This document shows positions 20,715-28,447 of a stretch of 64,000 bases of DNA, one piece after another; positions within the stretch are counted from its first letter, which is position 1; every line of letters starts with the position of its first letter. The position numbers and the translations under genes are program-made. Below the pieces are notes generated by a model. That model did not search any database and had not been told where the DNA came from. It saw only the letters and a list, made by a program, of their open reading frames with translations. This stretch comes from Paracoccus sp. (in: a-proteobacteria) (GTDB taxonomy: Bacteria > Pseudomonadota > Alphaproteobacteria > Rhodobacterales > Rhodobacteraceae), in NCBI RefSeq assembly GCF_030538655.1, contig NZ_JAUNTO010000003.1:1-64000 (forward strand). Reading direction: 5' to 3'.

Positions 20715-20735
20715 GAAATATTCTTGAAAATATTC
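20715..20735. promoter_or_regulatory. Direct repeat GAAATATTC/GAAAATATTC in the glxA-type leader
   Basis: Two copies of AATATTC (20717-20723 and 20729-20735), 12 bases apart, lie about 20-40 bases upstream of the preferred GTG start of the regulator gene. The 9-mer ATATTCTTG (20718-20726) is shared with the mgsA leader. Spacing near one helical turn fits a tandemly bound AraC-type regulator or autoregulation. This is an inference. Confidence 0.4.
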
Positions 20736-20799
20736 ACTGCTGTCTGAAAATGACAAGGCTTCGTCTGAAATCATCAATCATACGATTGGTGCGCGGATA

Positions 20800-20822
20800 T
20801 TCTGATTGTCAGAACATCAGAA
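20800..20822. promoter_or_regulatory. Inverted repeat just upstream of mgdA
   Basis: TTCTGAT (20800-20806) and ATCAGAA (20816-20822) form a perfect 7-bp inverted repeat with a 9-base spacer. It ends 15 bases before the preferred mgdA GTG. It could be an operator or an mRNA hairpin abutting the ribosome binding site. It does not resemble the ATATTC repeats. Confidence 0.45.
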
Positions 20823-20837
20823 TCACAGGTGCAGACC

Positions 20838-22088
20838 GTGCGTTTTTCAGGGCTGAGAGTCATCCGCGAGGCACTGACCGGCCACAAGGGCTGGGGACTG
20901 CTGTGGCGTAATCCCGACCCGCAGGCGGCCTATGATTACATCATCATCGGAGGTGGTGGGCATGGGCTGGCGACGGCCTATTATCTGGCGAAGACGTTCA
21001 AACAGTCCCGCATCGCGGTTCTGGAACGCGGCTGGCTGGGGCAGGGAAATATCGGGCGGAATACGACGATCATCCGGTCCAACTATCTTCTGCCGGGGAA
21101 TGAGCCGTTCTACGAATTTTCCATGAAACTGTGGGAAGGGCTGGAACAGGAATTCAACTTTAATGCGATGGTCAGTCAGCGCGGCATCCTGAATCTGATC
21201 CACAGCGATGGTCAGCGCGACGCGTATCGCAGGCGCGGTAACGCGATGCGGCTGGCGGGGGCGGACGCGGAACTGCTGGATACGGCGCAGGTGCGGGCGA
21301 TGTATCCATGGCTGAATTTCGACAATGCCCGCTTTCCGATAAAAGGCGGTCTGTTGCAGCGCCGCGCCGGAACGGCCCGGCATGATGGCGTGGCCTGGGG
21401 CTATGCCCGCGGGGCCGACCGGGCGGGTGTGGACCTGATCCAGAATTGCGAGGTGACAGGTTTCCGTATCGAACAAGGCCGGGTGACAGGGGTCGAAACC
21501 ACGCGCGGCCATATCGGCGCGGGCAAGGTGGGTGTTGCCGTGGCAGGCATGTCGGGCAAGGTGATGGCGATGGCCGGGATGCGCCTGCCCATCGAAAGCC
21601 ACGTGTTGCAAGCCTTTGTGACCGAGGGGCTGAAGCCCGTCATCGACGGGGTGATTACCTTTGGCGCGGGGCATTTCTATGTCAGCCAGTCCGACAAGGG
21701 CGGGCTGGTCTTTGGCGGCGACATCGACGGCTATAACTCCTACGCGCAGCGCGGCAACATGGCCGTGATCGAGGATGTGGCGCAGGGCGGCATGGCTCTG
21801 ATGCCGATGATCGGTCGGGCGCGGCTGTTGCGCGTGTGGGGCGGCATCATGGATATGTCGATGGACGGCAGTCCGATCATCGACCACACCCCGGTTCAGG
21901 GTCTCTATCTGAATGCGGGCTGGTGCTATGGCGGGTTCAAGGCCACGCCTGCCAGCGGCTATGCCTTTGCGCATCTGCTGGTCACCGACCGCCCGCATGA
22001 CACCGCCACCGCCTATCGGCTGGATCGGTTCCGGCGCGGTTATCCCATCGACGAAAAAGGCATGGGCGCGACGCCCAATCTGCACTGA
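20838..22088 (+). CDS. mgdA: N-methylglutamate dehydrogenase subunit A (SoxB-like)
   Basis: A 416-residue FAD flavoprotein homologous to the beta subunit of heterotetrameric sarcosine oxidase. The Rossmann motif IIIGGGGHGLATAYYLAK is near residues 35-52, and His182 (in ARHDGVAWG) corresponds to the covalent FMN site. As part of MgdABCD it oxidises N-methylglutamate to glutamate plus a one-carbon unit. The GTG at 20838 is preferred because AGGTG lies about 6 bases upstream; a GTG at 20829 is in frame but has no site. mgdB follows 8 bases later. Confidence 0.88.
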   Translation: MRFSGLRVIREALTGHKGWGLLWRNPDPQAAYDYIIIGGGGHGLATAYYLAKTFKQSRIAVLERGWLGQGNIGRNTTIIRSNYLLPGNEPFYEFSMKLWEGLEQEFNFNAMVSQRGILNLIHSDGQRDAYRRRGNAMRLAGADAELLDTAQVRAMYPWLNFDNARFPIKGGLLQRRAGTARHDGVAWGYARGADRAGVDLIQNCEVTGFRIEQGRVTGVETTRGHIGAGKVGVAVAGMSGKVMAMAGMRLPIESHVLQAFVTEGLKPVIDGVITFGAGHFYVSQSDKGGLVFGGDIDGYNSYAQRGNMAVIEDVAQGGMALMPMIGRARLLRVWGGIMDMSMDGSPIIDHTPVQGLYLNAGWCYGGFKATPASGYAFAHLLVTDRPHDTATAYRLDRFRRGYPIDEKGMGATPNLH

Positions 22089-22096
22089 GGGCCGAT

Positions 22097-22369
22097 ATGC
22101 TGATCCCCCATCCCCTTCTTGGCCTGCGCGACGCGTCCGAGTTCACTTATCTGGGCGATGCTTCACTGTTGAACCGTCCCGACCCTGCCGCGCCCGATGC
22201 TGCTGAAGCGTTTCACGATTACGTCCACCTGCGCGATAACCCTGCGGGCCTGCATCGCGAATTGTGGTTTCACGAACAGGGCGACCGGAGCTGGCTGATC
22301 GTCACCCGCGACACCGTGACCCATGAAATCACCGGCGCGGAACTGGCCCGGAAAGGCGGTGCGGCATGA
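22097..22369 (+). CDS. mgdB: N-methylglutamate dehydrogenase subunit B (SoxD-like, cysteine-free)
   Basis: A 90-residue homologue of sarcosine oxidase delta subunit. Classical SoxD proteins begin with a zinc-binding CPxCGxRD segment; here the same place reads HPLLGLRD, and the entire protein contains no cysteine. The remaining SoxD features (EFTYLGDA, FHDYVHLRDNPAGLHRELW) are intact, so it is not simply degraded. Zinc binding is therefore unlikely in the usual form. Its last four bases (ATGA) overlap the start of mgdC. Confidence 0.85.
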   Translation: MLIPHPLLGLRDASEFTYLGDASLLNRPDPAAPDAAEAFHDYVHLRDNPAGLHRELWFHEQGDRSWLIVTRDTVTHEITGAELARKGGAA

Positions 22370-25278
22370 GGCTTGCGGGTGGGTTGATCGACCGCAATCA
22401 CGGACTGATGTTCAGCTTTGATGGCCAGACCTATCAGGGCCATGCGGGCGATACGCTGGCCTCGGCGCTGCTGGCCAATGATGTGCGACTGGTGGGGCGC
22501 AGCTTCAAATATCATCGCCCACGTGGCATTTTCAGTGCCGGGTCCGAGGAACCGAACGCCCTTGTCACCCTGCACAGCGGCGCCCGCGCAGAACCCAACA
22601 CCCGCGCCACCATGGTCGAACTGTTCGACGGTTTGCAGGCCAGCAGCCAGAATTACATCGGCTCGCTTCACCGCGATTTGCTGGCGGTGAACGACCTGCT
22701 GTCGCCGTTCTTTGCCGCCGGATTTTACTATAAAACCTTCATGTGGCCCAAGGCGTTCTGGGAAAAGCTGTATGAACCCATGATCCGCCGCGCGGCGGGG
22801 CTGGGGGCGCTGTCGGGCCTGCCCGACCCCGACGATTACGACGCGGGTTTCCTGCATTGCGACCTGCTGGTGATCGGGGGCGGCGCGGCAGGTCTGGCGG
22901 CGGCGCTGACGGCGGCGCGGGCAGGCGGGCAAGTCATTCTGGCGGACGAAGATTTCCGCCTTGGCGGGCGTCTGCTGGCCGAAAGCGCACCTTTGGATCG
23001 CCCCGCAGCCGAATGGATCGCCGGGATCGAGGCCGAATTGACCGCCCTGCCCAACGTCCGGGTGATGCGGCGCACGACCATCTGGGGGGCCTTTGACCAT
23101 GGCGTCTATGCGGCGGTGGAGCGGGTAGGCGACCATCTGAGCGCGCCAAAGGGTGTGCGGCAAACGCTGTGGCGCATTACAGCGCGCCGCGCAATTCTGG
23201 CGGCGGGCGCGACGGAACGGCACATTCCCTTTGCCGATAACGACCGCCCCGGCATCATGCTGTCAGGGGCGATGCGGGCCTATGCGAACCGATGGGCCGT
23301 CAGCCCGGCGGCTCGGGTCGCGGTTTTCACCAATAACGACGATGGCCACTGCACCGCCCGTGATCTGGCGGCGAAGGGCGTGGATATTGCCGCCGTCATC
23401 GACAGCCGCACCGATGCGCCCTCTGCCGAATACCGGGTGATTGCGGGCAGCATGGTGACGGGCAGTAAAGGCCGCCATGGCCTGACCAGGGTTCAGGTCA
23501 ACGGCGGCGAGTGGATCGACTGTGGCGCGCTTGGGGTGGCGGGGGGGTGGAACCCAAATGTGCAAATCGCCTCGCACCACCGCGGGCGGCCGGTATGGGA
23601 TGAGGGGTTACAGACCTTTTTGCCTGGCACCGGCGGGCCTGTGGGGTTGACCGTCGCGGGTGCCGCCGCAGGTCGGGGCTGCACGGCGACCGCGCTGGAA
23701 TCGGGGGCCGCTGCCGCGCGGGATGCGCTGGCCGATCTGGGGATCACCGCGCATATTCCCGATCTGCCGCAGGCCAAGGACGCGCCCGCCAATCTGCGCC
23801 CGCTCTGGCATGTGCCCGGCAAGCGCCGTGCATGGGTGGATTTCCAGAACGACGTGACGGTCAAGGACATCGCACTGGCGCATCAGGAAAACATGCGCCC
23901 GGTCGAACATCTGAAACGCTGGACCACGCTGGGTATGGCGACCGATCAGGGCAAGACATCCAATGTCACTGCGCTGGCGGTGATGGCGGAACTGACCGGC
24001 AAGACGATCGCGCAGACCGGCACCACAATCTTTCGCCCGCCCTATACGCCGGTGTCGCTGGCGGTTCTGGGCGGCGGCGATACCGGGCCGGATTTCCGCC
24101 CCCGTCGCCTGACGCCCACACACCCTTGGGCCACCGCGCAAGGCGCTGTGTTCGTCGAGGTGGGACCATGGATGCGGGCACAATATTTCCCCCACACGGG
24201 TGAAACCCATTGGCGCGAAACCGTTGACCGCGAGGTTCTGGCCACCCGTTCCGGTGTCGGCATCTGTGATGTGACCACGCTGGGTAAGATTGATGTGCAG
24301 GGCGCGGATGCGGCCGAATTCCTGAACCGCATCTACTGCAATGCCATGGCCAGCCTGAAGCCCGGCATGGTCCGTTACGGCCTGATGCTGCGCGAGGACG
24401 GGTTTGCCTATGACGATGGCACCTGCGCCCGCTTGGCCGAGGATCATTTCGTCGTCACCACAACCACGGCGCAGGCGGGGCCAGTCTATCGGCATATGGA
24501 ATTCTGCCGTCAGTGTCTGTGGCCTGATCTGGATGTGCAGTTGATCTCGACGACCGATGCCTGGGCGCAACTTTCCGTCGCCGGGCCGAATGCGCGGGCA
24601 TTGCTGGAACGTGTCGTTGACGGGTTCGATCTGTCGAATGAAGCGTTCCCCTTTATGGCCTGCGCGGAATTGACGGTCTGCGGCGGGCTGCGGGCGCGGC
24701 TGTTTCGTATCTCGTTCTCGGGCGAACTGGCCTATGAAATCGCCGTTCCTGCCCGCTATGGCGCGGCGCTGATGGAGCGGCTGGTGACAGTGGGCGCGGA
24801 TCTGGGCGCGACACCCTATGGCACCGAGGCGCTTGGCGTGTTGCGCATCGAAAAGGGTCACGCGGCGGGCAATGAACTGAACGGCCAGACCACGGCCCAG
24901 ATGTTGGGGCTTGGCCGTATGGTCAGCACAAAGAAAGACAGCATCGGTGCGGTCATGTCACGGCGCGAAGGGCTGATGGCCGACACAAGGCGGCTGGTGG
25001 GGCTGCAACCCGTGGATCCTGCGGAACCCGTCGTCGCGGGCGCGCATCTGTTCACCGAAGGCGCGGCGCAAGATACGGCCAGCGATCAGGGCTGGATCAC
25101 CTCGGCCTGCTATTCGCCGCATGTCGGGTCGTCAATCGGACTGGGCTTTTTGCAAGACGGTGCCGGGCGGATGGGCGAAATCGTGATCGCCGCCAATCCG
25201 CTGCAAAATCAATCCGTGCGGCTGCGCGTCGTGTCACCTCATTTCATTGACCCCGACGGAGGACGCCTGCGTGACTGA
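22366..25278 (+). CDS. mgdC: N-methylglutamate dehydrogenase subunit C (SoxA-like)
   Basis: A 970-residue homologue of sarcosine oxidase alpha subunit. Order of parts: an N-terminal ferredoxin-like segment (FDGQTYQGHAGDTLASALLA, RSFKYHRPRGI), an FAD/NAD(P)-binding domain (LLVIGGGAAGLAAALTAARAG near 165-185), and a C-terminal GcvT tetrahydrofolate-binding domain (about 590-965; GICDVTTLGKIDVQG). The one-carbon unit from N-methylglutamate is probably trapped on tetrahydrofolate here. The ATG overlaps the mgdB stop; the 3' end overlaps mgdD by eight bases. Confidence 0.9.
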   Translation: MRLAGGLIDRNHGLMFSFDGQTYQGHAGDTLASALLANDVRLVGRSFKYHRPRGIFSAGSEEPNALVTLHSGARAEPNTRATMVELFDGLQASSQNYIGSLHRDLLAVNDLLSPFFAAGFYYKTFMWPKAFWEKLYEPMIRRAAGLGALSGLPDPDDYDAGFLHCDLLVIGGGAAGLAAALTAARAGGQVILADEDFRLGGRLLAESAPLDRPAAEWIAGIEAELTALPNVRVMRRTTIWGAFDHGVYAAVERVGDHLSAPKGVRQTLWRITARRAILAAGATERHIPFADNDRPGIMLSGAMRAYANRWAVSPAARVAVFTNNDDGHCTARDLAAKGVDIAAVIDSRTDAPSAEYRVIAGSMVTGSKGRHGLTRVQVNGGEWIDCGALGVAGGWNPNVQIASHHRGRPVWDEGLQTFLPGTGGPVGLTVAGAAAGRGCTATALESGAAAARDALADLGITAHIPDLPQAKDAPANLRPLWHVPGKRRAWVDFQNDVTVKDIALAHQENMRPVEHLKRWTTLGMATDQGKTSNVTALAVMAELTGKTIAQTGTTIFRPPYTPVSLAVLGGGDTGPDFRPRRLTPTHPWATAQGAVFVEVGPWMRAQYFPHTGETHWRETVDREVLATRSGVGICDVTTLGKIDVQGADAAEFLNRIYCNAMASLKPGMVRYGLMLREDGFAYDDGTCARLAEDHFVVTTTTAQAGPVYRHMEFCRQCLWPDLDVQLISTTDAWAQLSVAGPNARALLERVVDGFDLSNEAFPFMACAELTVCGGLRARLFRISFSGELAYEIAVPARYGAALMERLVTVGADLGATPYGTEALGVLRIEKGHAAGNELNGQTTAQMLGLGRMVSTKKDSIGAVMSRREGLMADTRRLVGLQPVDPAEPVVAGAHLFTEGAAQDTASDQGWITSACYSPHVGSSIGLGFLQDGAGRMGEIVIAANPLQNQSVRLRVVSPHFIDPDGGRLRD

Positions 25279-25822
25279 TCTGCCCCCCTTTAGCGCCCTG
25301 GGCGATACCACGCCGCGACAGGCGATATGCGGTCCGCTGACCATCTGTGAAAACAGCGGGCTGGGGCTGGCCTCACTGGCGTTGCGCCGGGGGATGGCGC
25401 GACCGTCCCCATTCGGTCTGACGTTGCCCGCTGTGGGGCGTTATGTCACCGGCGCAAAGGTCGCCGCTTTCTGGACCGGCCCGGATCAATGGATGATCGA
25501 AGGACCAGATCGTGCCGAAACCGATTTCGCGCGCGATGTGGCGGCGCAGACGCCCGGCTGTTCTGTTACCGAACAAACGGATGGTTTTGCCGCCATCGAA
25601 ATCACCGGCCCGGCCATTCCTGCCCTGATGGAGCGGCTGGTCAATCTGGACCCGCTGCACTTTGGCCCCGACAGCGCCACCCGCACCGGCCTGCATCACC
25701 AAAGCGTTTTCGTCATTCGCCGCGCAGAAGATCATCTGGCCATTATCGGAATGCGCTCGGCCATGGGATCGCTGTGGCACGCGGTCACGCAAGCCGCCCG
25801 GCGACTGGATGTGACGATATGA
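25271..25822 (+). CDS. mgdD: N-methylglutamate dehydrogenase subunit D (SoxG-like)
   Basis: A 183-residue homologue of sarcosine oxidase gamma subunit, a small GcvT-like fold protein completing the MgdABCD complex. Family features are the central [12 protein letters not shown] and the [14 protein letters not shown] stretch. GTG at 25271 is chosen over an upstream codon at 25247 because GGAGG (25258-25262) sits 8 bases before it. The start overlaps the mgdC stop by eight bases and the stop overlaps the folD start by four (ATGA). Confidence 0.85.
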   Translation: MTDLPPFSALGDTTPRQAICGPLTICENSGLGLASLALRRGMARPSPFGLTLPAVGRYVTGAKVAAFWTGPDQWMIEGPDRAETDFARDVAAQTPGCSVTEQTDGFAAIEITGPAIPALMERLVNLDPLHFGPDSATRTGLHHQSVFVIRRAEDHLAIIGMRSAMGSLWHAVTQAARRLDVTI

Positions 25823-26706
25823 GCGCGCAGATTATCGACGGCAAGGCATTCGCGGCGGATGTGCGGGCACGCGTGGCTGAACATGTCGCGGCGCTGAAGG
25901 CGCGCGGCATCACGCCCGGCCTGGCGGTGGTGCTGGTCGGCGACGATCCGGCCAGCCACGTCTATGTGCGCAACAAAGGCGTGCAAACGCGCGAGGCCGG
26001 GATGGCATCCTTTGAACACCGGCTGCCCGCTGATACGCCGCAGGTCGATCTGATGGCGCTGATCGCGATGCTGAACGCCGATCCGGCCGTGCATGGGATT
26101 TTGGTGCAGTTGCCGTTGCCCGCGCAAATGAATGCCGAGGCGGTTCTGAACGCCATTGACCCGGCCAAGGATGTGGACGGGTTTCATATCCTGAACGTTG
26201 GCCTGCTGGGCACCGGGCAAAAGGCGATGGTGCCTTGCACGCCATTGGGCTGTCTGATGATGCTGCGTGACCGTCTGGGCGATGTGTCAGGGCTGAATGC
26301 CGTGGTCGTTGGGCGCAGCAATATCGTCGGCAAACCGATGGCACAGCTGCTGCTGGCCAATAACTGCACCGTGACCATCGCCCATTCCCGCACCTCCGAT
26401 CTGGCAGCGGTCTGCCGGGGCGCGGACATTCTGGTCGCCGCCGTTGGCCGCCCGCGCATGATCCCCGGCGACTGGATCAAGCCGGGCGCAACCGTGATCG
26501 ACGTGGGCATCAACCGTATTCAGACCGGCGATACGGCTCGTCTGGTCGGGGATGTCGATTTTGACAGCGCAGCAAAGGTGGCGGGTGCGATCACGCCGGT
26601 TCCGGGTGGGGTGGGGCCGATGACCATCGCCTGCCTGCTGGCCAATACGCTGACGGCCTGCTGCCGCGCGGGCGGCCTGCCCGAACCGCAGGGCCTGACC
26701 GCCTGA
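25819..26706 (+). CDS. folD: Methylenetetrahydrofolate dehydrogenase/cyclohydrolase FolD
   Basis: A 295-residue cytoplasmic enzyme that converts 5,10-methylene-THF to 10-formyl-THF. Motifs are [17 protein letters not shown] with the catalytic Lys, the [20 protein letters not shown] site and [15 protein letters not shown]. The length is standard. Its ATG overlaps the mgdD stop. This places it in the amine operon, where it would oxidise one-carbon units loaded by MgdC, Tdm and DmmD. It may be a second genomic copy dedicated to methylotrophy; that cannot be checked here. Confidence 0.95.
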   Translation: MSAQIIDGKAFAADVRARVAEHVAALKARGITPGLAVVLVGDDPASHVYVRNKGVQTREAGMASFEHRLPADTPQVDLMALIAMLNADPAVHGILVQLPLPAQMNAEAVLNAIDPAKDVDGFHILNVGLLGTGQKAMVPCTPLGCLMMLRDRLGDVSGLNAVVVGRSNIVGKPMAQLLLANNCTVTIAHSRTSDLAAVCRGADILVAAVGRPRMIPGDWIKPGATVIDVGINRIQTGDTARLVGDVDFDSAAKVAGAITPVPGGVGPMTIACLLANTLTACCRAGGLPEPQGLTA

Positions 26707-26732
26707 ACCATAAAACCAGCAGGGAATATCTT

Positions 26733-27620
26733 ATGCCGAACAAATACTGCCTGACCGTCGCCTGTCCCACACGTCGCGGTATCGTGGCCGCCATCGCCGG
26801 GTTTCTGGCTGAAAATGGCTGCAACATCACCGACAGTTCACAATTCGACGACATGGAAACCGGACGCTTTTTCATGCGGGTCAGCTTTATCGCCGAAACC
26901 GGCGCCGCGCTGGATACGCTGCGCGACGCCTTTGCGCCGGTTCAGGCTGAACTGGACATGGTGGCCAGTTTTCACGACGAAGCCGAAAAGATGAAGGTCG
27001 TCATTATGGTCAGCCGCTTTGGCCACTGCCTGAACGACCTGCTGTATCGCTGGCGTATCGGGGCACTGCCGATTGACATCGTTGCGGTGATTTCCAACCA
27101 CATGGATTATCAAAAGGTCGTCGTGAACAATGATCTTCCGTTCCACTGCATCCGGGTGACAGCGGAAAACAAGCCCGAGGCCGAAGCGCAACTGCTGCGC
27201 ATCGTCGAGGAATCCGACGCTGAATTGATCGTGCTGGCGCGCTATATGCAGGTGCTGTCGGACAAGCTGTGCAAAAAGATGTCCGGGCGGATCATCAATA
27301 TCCACCACTCGTTCCTGCCATCGTTCAAGGGCGCGAACCCTTACAAACAGGCGTATGAACGGGGCGTGAAACTGATCGGCGCGACCTCGCATTATGTGAC
27401 CGCTGATCTGGACGAAGGCCCGATCATCGAGCAGGACACGATCCGCGTGACGCATGCCCAGTCGGCGGATGATTACGTCAGCCTTGGCCGCGATGTCGAA
27501 AGCCAGGTTCTGGCGCGTGCGATCCATGCCCATATCCATCGCAGGGTTTTCCTGAACGGAAACAAGACGGTGGTCTTCCCCGCCTCGCCCGGTTCCTATG
27601 CCAGCGAGCGGATGGGCTGA
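26733..27620 (+). CDS. purU: Formyltetrahydrofolate deformylase PurU
   Basis: A 295-residue enzyme hydrolysing 10-formyl-THF to THF and formate. An N-terminal ACT domain (about 1-80; CPTRRGIVAAIAGFLAENGCNI) precedes a formyl-transferase fold with HHSFLPSFKGANPYKQA and the catalytic region SHYVTADLDEGPIIEQD. After folD it completes the route from methylene-THF to formate, regenerating THF for the demethylases. It lies 26 bases after folD. No formate dehydrogenase gene is in the window. Confidence 0.94.
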   Translation: MPNKYCLTVACPTRRGIVAAIAGFLAENGCNITDSSQFDDMETGRFFMRVSFIAETGAALDTLRDAFAPVQAELDMVASFHDEAEKMKVVIMVSRFGHCLNDLLYRWRIGALPIDIVAVISNHMDYQKVVVNNDLPFHCIRVTAENKPEAEAQLLRIVEESDAELIVLARYMQVLSDKLCKKMSGRIINIHHSFLPSFKGANPYKQAYERGVKLIGATSHYVTADLDEGPIIEQDTIRVTHAQSADDYVSLGRDVESQVLARAIHAHIHRRVFLNGNKTVVFPASPGSYASERMG

Positions 27621-27757
27621 TCGCCGGCTTTCTTTCTGTGACGCAAGCATCGGATGTGCGATCAGATCGCGCCTCCGGTTTTCGTGCCGTGAAAATGGTT
27701 GCCTTTCATCCGCCAGTGGTGAACAGCGTCCCCAACCACACGCAGCGGAGCGGAAAT

Positions 27758-28402
27758 GTGACAACAAAGCGCCCGGACCAGGATAAGCTGACCCAAAACC
27801 CCCACGCGCTGCGCGAAGCCCCCGAGCGCAATCTTGAGGTTGCCATCGGCCGCGTGGTGCGGGATCTGCGCAAACGTCAGCGCATGACAGGCAGCGATCT
27901 GGCTGTGCAGACCGGACTTTCGGTCGGGATGCTGTCCAAAATCGAAAATGGTTTGATCTCGCCGTCGCTGAATACGTTGCAGGTGCTGGCCAATGCTTTG
28001 CGGGTGCCGCTGGTCCAGCTGTTCCAAGGTTATGGCGAGCCGCGCGGGGCGATGCATGTCAAATCGGGCGAGGGTGTCGAAATTGACCGCGCCGGAACCC
28101 GCGCGGGGCATCAGTATCACCTGCTGGGGCATATCGGATCGAATGAATCCGGCGTGGTGGTTGAACCCTACATGATTGTCCTGACTGCTGAAAGCGACCG
28201 CTTTCCGACCTTTCAGCACGAGGGTATCGAATTGCTGTATATGCTGGAAGGCACGGTTGGCTATCGTCACGGCGAACAGGTCTATCGGCTGGAGCCGGGC
28301 GACACCCTGCTGTTCGATGCCGACGCGCCGCATGGGCCGGTCGACCTGATTGATCTGCCCGCCCGTTACCTGTCGATCATCACTTATCCGCAAAGCAAAT
28401 AA
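27758..28402 (+). CDS. XRE-cupin transcriptional regulator
   Basis: A 214-residue regulator with an N-terminal XRE helix-turn-helix (about 28-85; TGSDLAVQTGLSVGMLSKIENG) and a C-terminal cupin domain (about 140-210; FQHEGIELLYMLEGTVGYRHG and a PGDTLLFDADAPHG turn). Such proteins sense small ligands, often amines or amino acids. GTG at 27758 follows GGAG by 7 bases; an upstream in-frame ATG at 27638 would add 40 residues with no domain. It sits 137 bases after purU and probably controls parts of the amine cluster. Confidence 0.85.
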   Translation: MTTKRPDQDKLTQNPHALREAPERNLEVAIGRVVRDLRKRQRMTGSDLAVQTGLSVGMLSKIENGLISPSLNTLQVLANALRVPLVQLFQGYGEPRGAMHVKSGEGVEIDRAGTRAGHQYHLLGHIGSNESGVVVEPYMIVLTAESDRFPTFQHEGIELLYMLEGTVGYRHGEQVYRLEPGDTLLFDADAPHGPVDLIDLPARYLSIITYPQSK

Positions 28403-28434
28403 AAACGGGCACCCCGCCACAGGCGCCCGCTTTT
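28401..28434. terminator. Bidirectional terminator between the XRE gene and amtB
   Basis: AAAAACGGGC (28401-28410) and GCCCG followed by CTTTT (28425-28434) bracket a short inner GCC/GGC stem. With A residues on one side and T residues on the other it could stop both convergent transcripts. Confidence 0.65.
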
Positions 28435-28447
28435 GCACGCAGTTGTC

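Noticed and set aside
20838..25822. Ordinary heterotetrameric sarcosine oxidase soxBDAG
   Set aside because: Linkage with gmaS and mgsABC and loss of the SoxD cysteines point to N-methylglutamate dehydrogenase.
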